A program made the position numbers and the translations under genes. The notes below the pieces were generated by a model. That model was not told where the DNA came from. It saw only the letters and a program-made list of their open reading frames with translations, and ran no database searches. DNA of 64,000 nucleotides, from the NCBI GenBank assembly GCA_049975065.1, contig JBNGDN010000002.1. The stretch is one strand, 5' to 3'. This document shows, one piece after another, positions 17,766 to 26,179 of this stretch (its first letter is position 1; each line of letters begins with the position of its first letter). The DNA is from Hydrogenovibrio sp049975065 (GTDB lineage Bacteria > Pseudomonadota > Gammaproteobacteria > Thiomicrospirales > Thiomicrospiraceae).

Positions 17766-17967
17766 CTCGAAAAATTACCTTCGGTTTTTCGATTCATAAA
17801 TGGGTACCAAGGCCGAACAGGGCATTGTTTTCACAAAAAATTTCGAATAAGCGTCGACTCTACGAGGATGAGCGACTGACAATAGGGTTTGAGGAATTAA
17901 ACGGCAAGAAAGAAGATGCCTACTTTCTGATAATTTATGTTTCTGATAATTTATGAATTTTTTCGAG
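17766..17967 (+). mobile_element. MITE-like element, copy 1
   Basis: About 200 bp bounded by CTCGAAAAA and its inverted copy TTTTTCGAG. The interior (near 17790-17880) resembles, in opposite orientation, the element at 18634-18794: both contain an ATTGTTTTCACAA stretch, a TTTCGAA block and a GTCGACTC block. No transposase. I see no clean target duplication, so the ends are approximate. Confidence 0.5.
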
Positions 17968-17993
17968 CTTAAAAATTATTATAAACACATTAA

Positions 17994-18053
17994 CCCGACG
18001 ATTTCATGAATTTGTGCTTCGCAAGGTCGGTGCAACTGTGTGAACTCGTCGGG
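17994..18053 (+). mobile_element. 60-bp MITE-like element with TTAA target duplication
   Basis: The ends are CCCGACGA and TCGTCGGG, perfect 8-bp inverted repeats, flanked on both sides by TTAA (17990-17993 and 18054-18057). Internal sequence near the left end (TTTCATGAATTTGTGC) resembles the end of the 18634-18794 element. Too small to code; presumably mobilised in trans. Confidence 0.55.
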
Positions 18054-18266
18054 TTAAAAGAGCGGGGATCGATTTACACATATTGGGATTCGATTTTAAC
18101 TCCCTTGTATTCGCACCGGGTCGAACTTGCATCGTGTTGACTTTCGCGTTTAGGGTGTAACGTTCAGGATGTAACACCGATTGAACTGTTGCGGTATGAT
18201 GTTGGTGACACAAATATATTAGGGTTTAACCCGTTTAATCCGTTTGATACGGACAAGGAAAACACG

Positions 18267-18947
18267 ATGGGTCAGAAACTTGAAGCGTTAAACGACAAAC
18301 TGACAGATTTTATCCAACAGCAAAAAATCTATTTTGTCGGCACCGCCACCCAAGACAGTCCCGTGAATGTGTCGCCCAAGGGGATGGATTCGTTGCGCGT
18401 GCTTTCGGCAAATCAAGTGGCTTGGTTAAATGTCACCGGCAGCGGTAATGAAACCGCCGCCCATGTGCAACAACAGCCGCGTATGACACTGATGTTTTGC
18501 ACGTTTGAAGGTGCGCCTTTGATTTTGCGTTTATAAGGCACGGCGAAAGTGGTGCATCGCCAAGACCCGCAATGGAATGATTGTATCGCCTCTTTCACCC
18601 CCTTCCCGGTGCACGTCAGATTCATTGATTTAGCCCGAAAAATTCATAAATTAGGCACCATCTCGCTTGCCCCTTGATTCCACAAGCCATATTTTCTCAG
18701 TCGGTCGTAATCGTGGAGTCGACACTTCTTCGAAAATTTCCTTGTGAAAACAATTTCCTGCGCGATTTTGGCGCAAATTTATGAAATTTTCGGGTTAGTG
18801 CAAACCTCTTGTGGGATGGGTGTGCCGTTTTTCGACTATGTCGAGGAGCGCGAACAGCTGAACGAATGGGCGGTTAGAAAAGGCGAAGACGGCATTTCGG
18901 AATACTGGGAACAGAAAAACCAGACCAGCCTGGACGGCTTGCCGACG
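18267..18947 (+). pseudogene. Pyridoxamine 5'-phosphate oxidase-like protein, disrupted
   Basis: The ATG at 18267 after AAGGA opens a pyridoxamine-5'-phosphate oxidase-family protein (flavin-binding split barrel): FVGTATQDSPVNVSPKGMDSLRVL, then LMFCTFEGAPLILRL. It is broken twice. A TAA at 18534-18536 stands where the family has Tyr (LRLYG). A 161-bp element is inserted at 18634. Removing the element and one TTAG copy rejoins the frame as FIDLVQTSCGMGVP, a typical family sequence. The end (TSLDGLPT, about 18947) runs straight into a hipA fragment, so the original stop is also lost. Non-functional as sequenced. Confidence 0.85.
18634..18794 (+). mobile_element. 161-bp MITE-like element inside a gene, TTAG target duplication
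   Basis: The left end is CCCGAAAAATTCATAAATT and the right end is the inverse of CCCGAAAATTTCATAAATT, so the terminal inverted repeats match for about 19 bp with one mismatch. It is flanked by TTAG (18630-18633 and 18795-18798). Excision restores the reading frame of the host gene, which fixes the boundaries. No coding capacity. Confidence 0.8.
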
Positions 18948-19425
18948 CATATAACGCCATTAAAAATTCATCGGTTTGCCCATCAAAAAGAGCTTGTGCT
19001 TGCATGCCCAAGGTCGCTAAGTCTGTCTCACCGACCTGCTCAGAAATCCAGTCGGATTGTGGTTCAAAGCTTAATGCGCCGAGCGCGCGCGACCCGACCA
19101 GTGCCAAACGATCCATCTGCGTCACTTGAGAGGGTGCAGTCCCCTGCTGACGAAATAATCGATCCTGCAACAGCAAACCCCAACCGTCTGGCAAGCAATC
19201 GGCAAAGACACCATGCAGTCCACCGTGAGGTGTTTTAGGCGCAGGCTGAAGATCAAGTGTTTCGTTTAAACTAAAGGGCGAAAGGTGGCCGAATTCACTT
19301 AAATAGGCCGCATCATATTGAAAAAACACGCCTTGACGATTTTGTGCCAACACACCGACGGCAACCTGCTCACCGGTTTCCAGGGTTCGATGCACCTGTA
19401 GTTTTTGAATCGGTTTAAAAGCCAT
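18948..19425 (-). pseudogene. HipA family kinase, N-terminal fragment
   Basis: Starts at the ATG at 19425 and encodes the HipA N-terminal subdomain-1 region: LQVHRTLETGEQVAVGVLA, FFQYDAAYL, HGGLHGVFADCLPDGWG, MDRLALVGSRALGALSF. The similarity stops after LFDGQTDEFLMAL, where the chain runs into the 3' end of the oppositely oriented oxidase-like pseudogene. The kinase core (roughly two thirds of HipA) is missing. No HipB-like antitoxin is upstream. This is a remnant left by a deletion. Confidence 0.75.
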
Positions 19426-19530
19426 CTTGCTCGACGGAACCTTTCGGGCGTTGGGTGCATTGCGTCTTCAGTCGGTCATAATCATGGCGTTCGAGTGGAA
19501 AGTGGAGGGGAGGAGACTAAAACACAGCAA

Positions 19531-19558
19531 AGCCGAATGTTGAAGGGGACATTCGGCT
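19531..19558 (-). terminator. Probable terminator after the FliS-like gene
   Basis: AGCCGAATGT and ACATTCGGCT form a perfect 10-bp stem with an 8-nt loop, 20 bp past the stop of the FliS-like gene. On the minus strand it is followed by an interrupted T-rich stretch (TTGCTGTGTTTT), so termination may be imperfect. Confidence 0.5.
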
Positions 19559-19577
19559 GAAACACGGGAGGGGCTTT

Positions 19578-20063
19578 TTAAGCGTTCGGTTGGTCGGTTT
19601 GCGTGATGGCTTCCTGCCAGGCGTCGCGCACTTCGGTCAGAATTTCAATGGCGCTGTCCAGATAAAAAGTGTCTTTTTCAAACACGGCTTCCTGAATGGC
19701 TTTATCGGCGTAGTTGTACAGCTCTTCCAGATCAAACGCCATCGGCGAGTTTTCCGCTAGGTTTAAGCGGTCGCGCAAGGCGTCCAGAATGGTGGTCATG
19801 CGTCCAAGGTGGAAGCCTTTTTCCACCAGCGCTTGGCTTTGGTGACACACTTTGGCCAGATTGCCCTTATCCACTACGCCTTGTAATAGCAGCATGACGG
19901 TTTTCATTGGGTTGGTGACCAGCTCGGCTTCAAACTGACTGTCTTGTTGGTAGTCTTTTAAAATCGGTGCTTTGGGTTGACCGGCCTGTGCGGCGGTGGC
20001 TTCGGTCGTGGTGTCTTGCATCATTTCGTTCATCATCATGGCAACAATCTCCTGTTTGTCCAA
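19578..20063 (-). CDS. FliS-like flagellar export chaperone family protein
   Basis: 161 residues. Residues 45-155 resemble FliS: NPMKTVMLLLQGVVDKGNLAK, EKGFHLGRMTTILDALRDRLN, DLEELYNYADKAIQEAV and EILTEVRDAWQEAI. The first 40 residues are a Met/Gln/Thr-rich extension (MMMNEMMQ). FliS holds flagellin subunits before export; this gene is isolated from any fliD or fliC and longer than typical FliS, so it may be a paralogue with another client. A MITE-scarred, gene-poor region flanks it. Confidence 0.6.
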   Translation of the reverse strand: MDKQEIVAMMMNEMMQDTTTEATAAQAGQPKAPILKDYQQDSQFEAELVTNPMKTVMLLLQGVVDKGNLAKVCHQSQALVEKGFHLGRMTTILDALRDRLNLAENSPMAFDLEELYNYADKAIQEAVFEKDTFYLDSAIEILTEVRDAWQEAITQTDQPNA

Positions 20064-20618
20064 ATGGATTTCGGTTTTTGCGTTGAAATGGCGTCGCGGT
20101 CAGCGACGGTTCTAAATCGGTTGCCTAGTACAAAGCAGTCACTGTGCCATGCGAGAGATGTGATTTATAACTGATTGAAAATAAACAATAAGTTTTTAGT
20201 ATTTCCTGTATTTTTTTAGGGTTTTGACGGCGTTTCGACAGATGTTTGGCCTGCTCACAATGGCGCTTTATCAGAAAGTTGACACATCGGGATCGGGTGT
20301 CTGTTTTTCGGCGTCATCTGAGTAATGAGGCTTAATGAAAAGGGGTGAGCGATAGGGCGGGAGGCTGGCGGCAATTTTCGCCCTTTTCGTTTGCGATTGG
20401 TTTTGTTGGGGTCTTAAAACGGCGGGGTTAAATCAGTGGTTCAGTCAATTGAATGGCGGTAAACCCATTGACAAAAGGCTTCGTAGAAATTGGCACTGCC
20501 CTTGCTTGATCGTCTGCAAACGAGGCAAAATTGATTTGGGTCAAGCTGACGAGGGTCAAGCCGACCCAGGTCAAACTGACACAGAGCAAGCAATGATCGA
20601 GCTGATCGAAAAGGGTAA
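20064..20618. other. Intergenic region with GGTCAA repeats
   Basis: No supported gene. Between 20537 and 20586 there are three imperfect units of about 15 bp (GGTCAAGCTGAC, GGTCAAGCCGAC, GGTCAAACTGAC). In one plus-strand frame these read GQAD/GQAD/GQTD and the frame stays open to a TGA at 20619-20621, just before the cyclase gene. It has no convincing start codon, so I do not call a gene. Confidence 0.35.
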
Positions 20619-20624
20619 GTGATT

Positions 20625-22184
20625 ATGACGCAGTTAACGCATCCTACCGCACGCAAGGCAAAACCCGGACGAAAACGTGACTGGTCATCGTCGTCGATGT
20701 CATCCGTGGTGACAGACGCCACCGCATCCGCATTGGACGATACCATGAAACAGGCCGGACTGCAGCGCCTTTTAGGCGAGTTGCAAACACGGTTTACCGA
20801 TACGCCGGATGTGGCCTATCTGATTGAGTCGGAAGTGCAGCAGCGCACGGCGGAGTTGTATTACAAAGCCAATTTCGATTCTCTGACGCATTTGCCCAAT
20901 CGCGGCTATTTTCACGAGTTGCTGGACGACCTGGTTCAGTCGGCCACTGAGGCGCAGACGGACTTTTCATTACTGTTTCTGGATCTGGACGGGTTTAAAA
21001 GCGTTAATGACACCCTAGGCCATCACATTGGCGATGACTTGTTGCGTTACGTCAGTGCGCGATTGCTGGCGGTGGTGCGCCAGCAGGATGTGGTTTGTCG
21101 CCTAGGGGGCGATGAGTTTGTAATTTTGCTGCCGGAGCGGGTGGCCACAGCGGAAATTGAATCCGTCTGCCAGCGCATTGTGGACGAGGTGGCGCGTCCT
21201 TACTGGTTTGACGGTCAGGAAGTGCGCACTTCCAGCAGCATTGGTATTGCTCAGTTTCCGCAGGACTCTAAGCTGGCATCTGAGCTGATCGAGCAGGCGG
21301 ATGAGGCGCTGTACTTGTCGAAATCAAGAGGCAAGCGCACCTTTTGTTTTTATCAGGACGTTCAGTCGAAAGCGCCAGAGAAGTCGCAGGATTGGCAGCA
21401 GGCGTTTCGTGAGGCATTGCGCCACAATCGTTTTTTCACCGTGGTGGAGCCGCAGGTGGATTTAAAGCAGAACCGGGTTGTTGGCGGTTCCGTATGCCTG
21501 CATTGGACGCATGCCGAAGCGGTGAAAAAGCGGGAAGATGCGACGAATGCCACCTCGTCGCCCGTTCTGCACCCGCCGTATGAAGAGTGGCAAGGGCTGC
21601 TGCGCAGCAGTGGTCAGGAAATGTCGATCGGCAACTGGCTGCTGGACACCGCTTGTTATTATGTGAAACAGTGGTCGGCTTGGGATGCCGAGTTGATGGT
21701 GACGGTGCCGGTGTTCGAAAGCCTGTGGCAGCAGGACGATTTATTGGCCAAAATGCGTCAGCGTCTGCACCGATTTGATATTGCCCCCAATCAACTGCAA
21801 CTGGCCTTTGCGCTGGCGCACCTAGAACAGGTGGAGCCGCATTGGATCGCGAGGCTGCAAGCCTTGTCTGAGGCCGGATTTCAGTTAACGTTGACCGGTC
21901 TGGGGGCCAGTCCGTTGCAGTTAGCGAGCCTGTCCGGTCTGAATGTGCAGGAAATGAAATTTGACCAGGTCTGGCTGAAACGTCACATGGTCACGCCCGA
22001 AGGGCAAAAGTGGATTCAGGCGTTGATTCAGATGGCGCAAGGGCTGGATGCCTGTGTGATGGCCACCGGCTTGAGTGAGGAGTCGGAAGTGAGCGCGCTG
22101 CGCGACTGGGGCTGTCACTTCGGCCAAGGCCCTTACTGGAGCTTGCCGATGGCTACGGAGCGCTTTGAGGCGTTACTGCGATAA
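20625..22184 (+). CDS. GGDEF diguanylate cyclase with a degenerate EAL domain
   Basis: 519 residues from the ATG at 20625 (a GTG 6 bp upstream is also possible; AAGGG precedes both). The GGDEF domain at roughly residues 85-245 has an intact RLGGDEFVI active site, so c-di-GMP synthesis is plausible. The C-terminal EAL-like domain has lost key residues: VEPQVDL stands in place of the usual QP-containing start, no EAL triplet is present, and LTGLGASPLQL replaces the DDFG loop. It should not hydrolyse c-di-GMP and may act as a sensor or partner domain. No signal peptide or membrane segment, so cytoplasmic. Confidence 0.88.
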   Translation: MTQLTHPTARKAKPGRKRDWSSSSMSSVVTDATASALDDTMKQAGLQRLLGELQTRFTDTPDVAYLIESEVQQRTAELYYKANFDSLTHLPNRGYFHELLDDLVQSATEAQTDFSLLFLDLDGFKSVNDTLGHHIGDDLLRYVSARLLAVVRQQDVVCRLGGDEFVILLPERVATAEIESVCQRIVDEVARPYWFDGQEVRTSSSIGIAQFPQDSKLASELIEQADEALYLSKSRGKRTFCFYQDVQSKAPEKSQDWQQAFREALRHNRFFTVVEPQVDLKQNRVVGGSVCLHWTHAEAVKKREDATNATSSPVLHPPYEEWQGLLRSSGQEMSIGNWLLDTACYYVKQWSAWDAELMVTVPVFESLWQQDDLLAKMRQRLHRFDIAPNQLQLAFALAHLEQVEPHWIARLQALSEAGFQLTLTGLGASPLQLASLSGLNVQEMKFDQVWLKRHMVTPEGQKWIQALIQMAQGLDACVMATGLSEESEVSALRDWGCHFGQGPYWSLPMATERFEALLR

Positions 22185-22209
22185 TCGGCTCGTCTGGCGA
22201 GCCGAACGG

Positions 22210-22908
22210 TTACGACTTCAATTCTTTGAGCATCTCCAGAATCAGCCTGGCCGAATGGGTCGCGGCCTTGTCGAGATACTGTTCAAAGGTCACCGCATTT
22301 TCTTTACCGGCAATGTCCGACAGCGAACGGATAATCACAAACGGCACCTCAAACGCATGGCAGGTTTGCGCCACGGCGGCCGCTTCCATTTCGCAGGCCA
22401 ACATCTCTGGAAAATGACTGCGGGTGGTTTCCACGTCTTCCGGCAGGTGCATAAAACGGTCGCCGGTGGCGATCAATCCGTGCATGTGACTGACTTCCTG
22501 CAAAGCTTCAATGCTGTGAATGGCGATTTCCACCAGGCCTGGGTCGGCGGTGTAGTTTTCCGGGTGCCCCGGCACCTGACCCTTGACGTAGCCGAAAGGG
22601 GTGACGTCCACATCATGATGGGTGACCGCGGCGCTGATGACGATGTCGCCCACTTCCAGGTCTGGGTGAAACCCGCCCGCCGAACCGGTGTTGATGACAC
22701 AATCCGGTTCGTAGAGTTTAATCAGCAAGGCGGTGCCAATGGCGGCATTCACCTTGCCGATGCCGGAGCGCAACAGCACCACTTCCAGTCCGTTAATCTG
22801 CCCGAGATAATATTCAAAGCCGCCGTGCGTTTCGGTGGTGCGGTTTTCAATCTGGTTACGCAGCAGGGCGATTTCTTCTTCCATCGCCCCGATAATCGCG
22901 ACTTTCAT
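22210..22908 (-). CDS. mtnN: 5'-methylthioadenosine/S-adenosylhomocysteine nucleosidase
   Basis: A 232-residue cytoplasmic enzyme starting MKVAIIGAMEEEIALL, the typical Pfs/MtnN N-terminus with the catalytic Glu. NTGSAGGF and CEMEAAAVA carry the ribose/purine-binding residues, and IRSLSDIAG the catalytic Asp. It cleaves adenine from SAH and MTA. Together with luxS, 26 bp upstream, it recycles SAH to homocysteine and yields the AI-2 precursor. Confidence 0.95.
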   Translation of the reverse strand: MKVAIIGAMEEEIALLRNQIENRTTETHGGFEYYLGQINGLEVVLLRSGIGKVNAAIGTALLIKLYEPDCVINTGSAGGFHPDLEVGDIVISAAVTHHDVDVTPFGYVKGQVPGHPENYTADPGLVEIAIHSIEALQEVSHMHGLIATGDRFMHLPEDVETTRSHFPEMLACEMEAAAVAQTCHAFEVPFVIIRSLSDIAGKENAVTFEQYLDKAATHSARLILEMLKELKS

Positions 22909-22934
22909 TCCGATTCACCTCTTTTAAACGTCAT

Positions 22935-23456
22935 TTAAACGTCATTGCCAAGTTGGCGCAGCGTTTCAGCATCCATTGCCAAGTCTTCGTTTTTGTTGAC
23001 ACCGATGCCGTGGTCGATAATATTTTGGGCAATCGCCTTGGCTTCGTCCAGCGAGTGCATTTTATAGGTGCCGCACTGGTACTCGTTCAGCTCGGGAATG
23101 TCTTCCATTTTCGCCACTTGCAATACGTCCTGCATGGCTTTTAGCCAAGCATCGGCCACGCGCTGCTCTTCCGGCGTGCCGATCAGGCTCATATAAAAAC
23201 CGGTGCGGCAGCCCATGGGCGAGACGTCAATGATTTCCACATCGTCGGCATTGAGGTGGGCGCGAATGAAACCCGCAAACAGATGTTCCAGGGTATGAAT
23301 GCCTTTTTCGCCCATCATGTCTTCATTGGGTTTATTGAAGCGCAGATCAAACACCGTAATGGTGTCGCCGCCCGGGGTTTGCATGGTCTTGGCCACGCGC
23401 ACCGCCGGGGCTTTCATGATTTTGTGATCCACAGTAAAGCTGTCGAGTAGTGGCAT
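22935..23456 (-). CDS. luxS: S-ribosylhomocysteine lyase
   Basis: 173 residues with the LuxS metal site HTLEH (about residue 55), MGCRTGF containing the catalytic Cys, and the distal metal His in CGTYKMHS-type context. It cleaves S-ribosylhomocysteine to homocysteine and DPD, the precursor of AI-2. It is co-oriented with mtnN (26 bp) and starts 11 bp after a Bax-like lipoprotein gene. Confidence 0.95.
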   Translation of the reverse strand: MPLLDSFTVDHKIMKAPAVRVAKTMQTPGGDTITVFDLRFNKPNEDMMGEKGIHTLEHLFAGFIRAHLNADDVEIIDVSPMGCRTGFYMSLIGTPEEQRVADAWLKAMQDVLQVAKMEDIPELNEYQCGTYKMHSLDEAKAIAQNIIDHGIGVNKNEDLAMDAETLRQLGNDV

Positions 23457-23467
23457 AAGTCTTCCTT

Positions 23468-24277
23468 TTAATGATTTTCATTGAATTGCGTGAGCTTATT
23501 ATAACGAATCATGCTCTGCAATGCCTTGACATATTCTTCTTTGCGGGCGGAATAGTTTACCAGCCCATTGGCCATTTCCAGCCCGGTGAGCGATTGGCCG
23601 TCGGCGCGTGCCTGGGCGCGGATGTCGCGCAATTTGGCATAGGTGTTATGGGTGTTGAGGTTGTGAATGTAGCTGACGACCGAGTCGTAAGGGTGTTTAA
23701 AGCGTTTCACTTCTTGGATCTCGCCTTGGGCACGCTGGCTGGGCACGAGGCCGCAGCCGGGCGTGTAACACCACTGGCCGAAATAATTGTGGCCTTCGCG
23801 GGCAAAGCGTGAGGTGCCCCAGGCGCTTTCATTGGCCGACTGCGCCAGCGCCAGCGCGGTGGGCACCTTGTCGATGCGTTGCAACAGCGCCTTGCGGTCG
23901 GCGGTGGATTCGGGGTTGAAAGGCTTCAGCCCGTAACGCGCCGCCAGCGTTTTCAGCCAGGCCTGGTCATTTGGTTGGCGTGTGGCCTGTTGCATCAGAT
24001 TTTGCAGGCGCTGACGCTGGGTCAGCACTTCGGCATTGGCGCGGTGAACCAACGGTGCCATAAAATCGAAAAAGGCTTTTTTGCGTGCTTCTCCGTCCGG
24101 AATGGCGGCAAAGTTCGGTACGGCTGGCAAGGGCGCGTCGGATGTTGTGCTGTGTGATGTCGATGGTGACGGCGTATCCGATTGTGAGCAACCGCTCAGC
24201 AATAAGCCAAAAGTGAGCCCTACTAGCCCAAATAGTCCAAACAGGCCGAAAAAGCGACCTTGAAAAAAAGTGTGCAT
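23468..24277 (-). CDS. Glucosaminidase-domain (Bax-like) lipoprotein
   Basis: 269 residues. The signal peptide contains the repetitive GLFGLFGLVGLTFG stretch and ends in the lipobox LLLSGC, so the protein is probably anchored in the outer membrane. After a Ser/Thr/Pro-rich linker, residues 120-265 match the Bax/glucosaminidase domain: ALAQSANESAWGTSRFA with the catalytic Glu, then HNYFGQWCY and SVVSYIHNLNTH. It likely trims peptidoglycan glycan chains. Possibly transcribed with luxS-mtnN. Confidence 0.87.
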   Translation of the reverse strand: MHTFFQGRFFGLFGLFGLVGLTFGLLLSGCSQSDTPSPSTSHSTTSDAPLPAVPNFAAIPDGEARKKAFFDFMAPLVHRANAEVLTQRQRLQNLMQQATRQPNDQAWLKTLAARYGLKPFNPESTADRKALLQRIDKVPTALALAQSANESAWGTSRFAREGHNYFGQWCYTPGCGLVPSQRAQGEIQEVKRFKHPYDSVVSYIHNLNTHNTYAKLRDIRAQARADGQSLTGLEMANGLVNYSARKEEYVKALQSMIRYNKLTQFNENH

Positions 24278-24343
24278 GGTGATTTTCCGCTAAAAGGTTG
24301 TTGTGATATTGTGATATTTGTTGTGACAGGGTAATGCGCCGTG

Positions 24344-24362
24344 CCGGCGTCAGCGACGCCGG
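24344..24362 (-). terminator. Stem-loop downstream of tsdA
   Basis: CCGGCGTC and GACGCCGG form an 8-bp GC-rich stem with a 3-nt loop, 20 bp beyond the tsdA stop. There is no T-run, so it may protect the mRNA end or terminate only weakly. Just beyond it lie two direct copies of TTGTGATA (near 24300-24318). Confidence 0.4.
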
Positions 24363-24381
24363 TGCGGGCAGTGAACGTCGG

Positions 24382-25434
24382 TTATTTTCCGCTGGTAAAA
24401 GGCCCGTATTTGGCTTTTTCCAGTGCGGCTTGATCGCCGTTAAAATAGGCGGGCACCGGATAATCTTTCGGGCGGAATTTCGGGTTTGGAAAGTCTTTAT
24501 CGCGCCCTGGGTGTTCGCTTCTGGGCAGCGACTCGATGTAACCCGCGATGTCATAAGCTTCTTCCACGCTCAGCACCGGCGATTTGTGGGTCGCGCCCAG
24601 CGGCATATTGGCGTAAATAAACTTGGTGGCGGTCATTAAGCGGCTCATGCCCGCGCCGTTATTAAACGAATCCGGTCCGGTCAGTGGTGGGAAGGTGTAG
24701 TTGCCATCCTTGTCGTAGCTGGCGGCTTTTAACCCCAGTCCATTGGCTTGATGGCAGGCAATGCAGTGTTCGGCATAGAGGTTTTTACCGGTTTTGGGAT
24801 CGGCGGCGCGACTTGGGAAGTCGATATTCGGTAAGCCAGTGTATTGCATCGCTTGGTTGGGATGCGTGCCTTTGGCCAGCCAGGTAAAGTAGTCGATAAT
24901 GCCTTTCATCTCTTTGGAGTCTTTCGGCAAAGGTTTGCCTGCGCCCTGGCTGCGCGTCATGCAGCCTTCCACACGGTCTTCTGGCGAACCGATGCTCATG
25001 CTGCGTTTGCGGAAATTCGGGTAGTCGTTCATCACATTCACAAACGGAATGCCATACGGCATGGTGCCCGGCAAGCCCTGGGGGCCGGAGATGTGGCAAC
25101 TGGTGCAATTAAGGCTGTTGCCAGAATAGCGCAAGTTCGGGTTGGCCACTTTCGGTCCGATGGTGTCATTGGTTTGGTTGAGCACTTGAATGCCGTAACG
25201 AATCGACTCGGCGTTGGGTTCCTTATTAATGTCGGCTTTGTCCGGCACCGTCCAAGGCTGTACCAAGCGGTCTTTGTAGCGCTTCAGCAGTTCGCTGGCC
25301 TGCTCGGCGGTGAGGGTGTCACCGGGTTTAAACGGGCTGACATCCATTGCCATGGTCGTGGCGGTCAGGCTGCCACAGAACACCAGTGCCGTTAATTGAG
25401 TGAGTGTGCGAGTGGTTTTGCTGGGCGTTTTCAT
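24382..25434 (-). CDS. tsdA: Thiosulfate dehydrogenase-like dihaem cytochrome c (TsdA family)
   Basis: 350 residues with a signal peptide (about 1-30) and two haem c motifs: CTSCH at 110-114 and CIACH at 224-228. Between them, VEGCM places a Cys at residue 158, 48 residues after the first haem Cys; TsdA uses a Cys at about this distance as axial ligand of haem 1. MTATKFIYANMPLGAT supplies likely Met ligands for haem 2. Periplasmic TsdA oxidises thiosulfate to tetrathionate or runs in reverse, in line with a sulfur-oxidising lifestyle. Direction of catalysis cannot be inferred. Confidence 0.82.
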   Translation of the reverse strand: MKTPSKTTRTLTQLTALVFCGSLTATTMAMDVSPFKPGDTLTAEQASELLKRYKDRLVQPWTVPDKADINKEPNAESIRYGIQVLNQTNDTIGPKVANPNLRYSGNSLNCTSCHISGPQGLPGTMPYGIPFVNVMNDYPNFRKRSMSIGSPEDRVEGCMTRSQGAGKPLPKDSKEMKGIIDYFTWLAKGTHPNQAMQYTGLPNIDFPSRAADPKTGKNLYAEHCIACHQANGLGLKAASYDKDGNYTFPPLTGPDSFNNGAGMSRLMTATKFIYANMPLGATHKSPVLSVEEAYDIAGYIESLPRSEHPGRDKDFPNPKFRPKDYPVPAYFNGDQAALEKAKYGPFTSGK

Positions 25435-25689
25435 GAAATCTCCTGATTATGAGCCGCTGAAGTTGAACCGTTAACGTTGAGTCGTCGATGTCGCGCAATG
25501 CGCCTTGACCCCATTAAGGCTAAGGGTTTGGCGGCATTTGTCAAGCGAAATAAGGTATTTTGCGGCGGGGTGTGTGACCTCGGTTAAGATTTTCGGTAGA
25601 ATGACGTTTTTGAAAAAGCGGAGAGACGTGCTTTTTCTTGCTTTTTGACGATCACGCGCACTTTGTTACGCATTGGCGACAAGGACGGA

Positions 25690-26160
25690 ATGAGAATGAA
25701 GGATGCAAAACTGCGTTACGAAACGCTGCTACAACTGGTGGAAAATGCACAAGACGGAATTGTGATTGCCGAGAAGGAAGATCGTGACACGGTGTTGATT
25801 TACGTTAACCCGGCGTTTGAAAAGCTGACGGGCTACCAGTCGGATGAAATTCTTTATCAGGACTGTCGTTTTTTGCAGGGCGAAGCAACCGACCAGTTGC
25901 CGGTGAAACAGATTCGCAGCGCGATTGATGAAAACGCGCCGGTGCGCACCATTCTAAAAAATTACCGTAAAGACGGCACGCATTTCTGGAACGAATTGAG
26001 CGTCACGCCCTTTTATGATGAAGGCGACCAAGTGACCTATTACATTGGCATTCAGAAAGATGTCACCGAAATCGTCGAACTGCGCCAAGCGTTGGAAGCG
26101 GCGGAAACACGCATCGCCGAGTTGGAACAACAACTGGCGTCAGCGCAAAAAGACTCTTGA
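25690..26160 (+). CDS. Short LOV-domain photoreceptor
   Basis: 156 residues from the ATG at 25690 (an ATG at 25696 fits the AAGGA spacing better). One PAS/LOV domain fills most of the protein: NPAFEKLTGY, DCRFLQG with the photoactive Cys, KNYRKDG, FWNELSV and YYIGIQKDVTE. The Asn before Cys in the usual GxNCRFLQ motif is Asp here; the other flavin contacts (Asn, Asn, Gln) are kept. A C-terminal helix (LEAAETRIAELEQQLAS) is a likely coiled coil. No output domain, so it should act on a partner protein. Its gene converges on a LitR-like repressor gene, 19 bp away, the best partner candidate. Confidence 0.85.
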   Translation: MRMKDAKLRYETLLQLVENAQDGIVIAEKEDRDTVLIYVNPAFEKLTGYQSDEILYQDCRFLQGEATDQLPVKQIRSAIDENAPVRTILKNYRKDGTHFWNELSVTPFYDEGDQVTYYIGIQKDVTEIVELRQALEAAETRIAELEQQLASAQKDS

Positions 26161-26179
26161 TCCTCACGGCTTGTTGGCT

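Larger units (their letters stand above)
17742..18266. other. Non-coding region made of MITE-like repeats
   Basis: These 525 bp contain two small inverted-repeat elements (17766-17967 and 17994-18053, described separately). Within the first is a tandem duplication of a 16-bp unit, TTTCTGATAATTTATG (17924-17939, 17940-17955). Between 18058 and 18266 is the presumed promoter of the following broken gene. A 64-codon reading frame inside the first element has no protein-family features. Confidence 0.55.

Noticed and set aside
17762..17956. 64-codon frame inside the MITE-like element
   Set aside because: Lies within a repeated, non-coding element and ends in a tandem duplication; no protein features.
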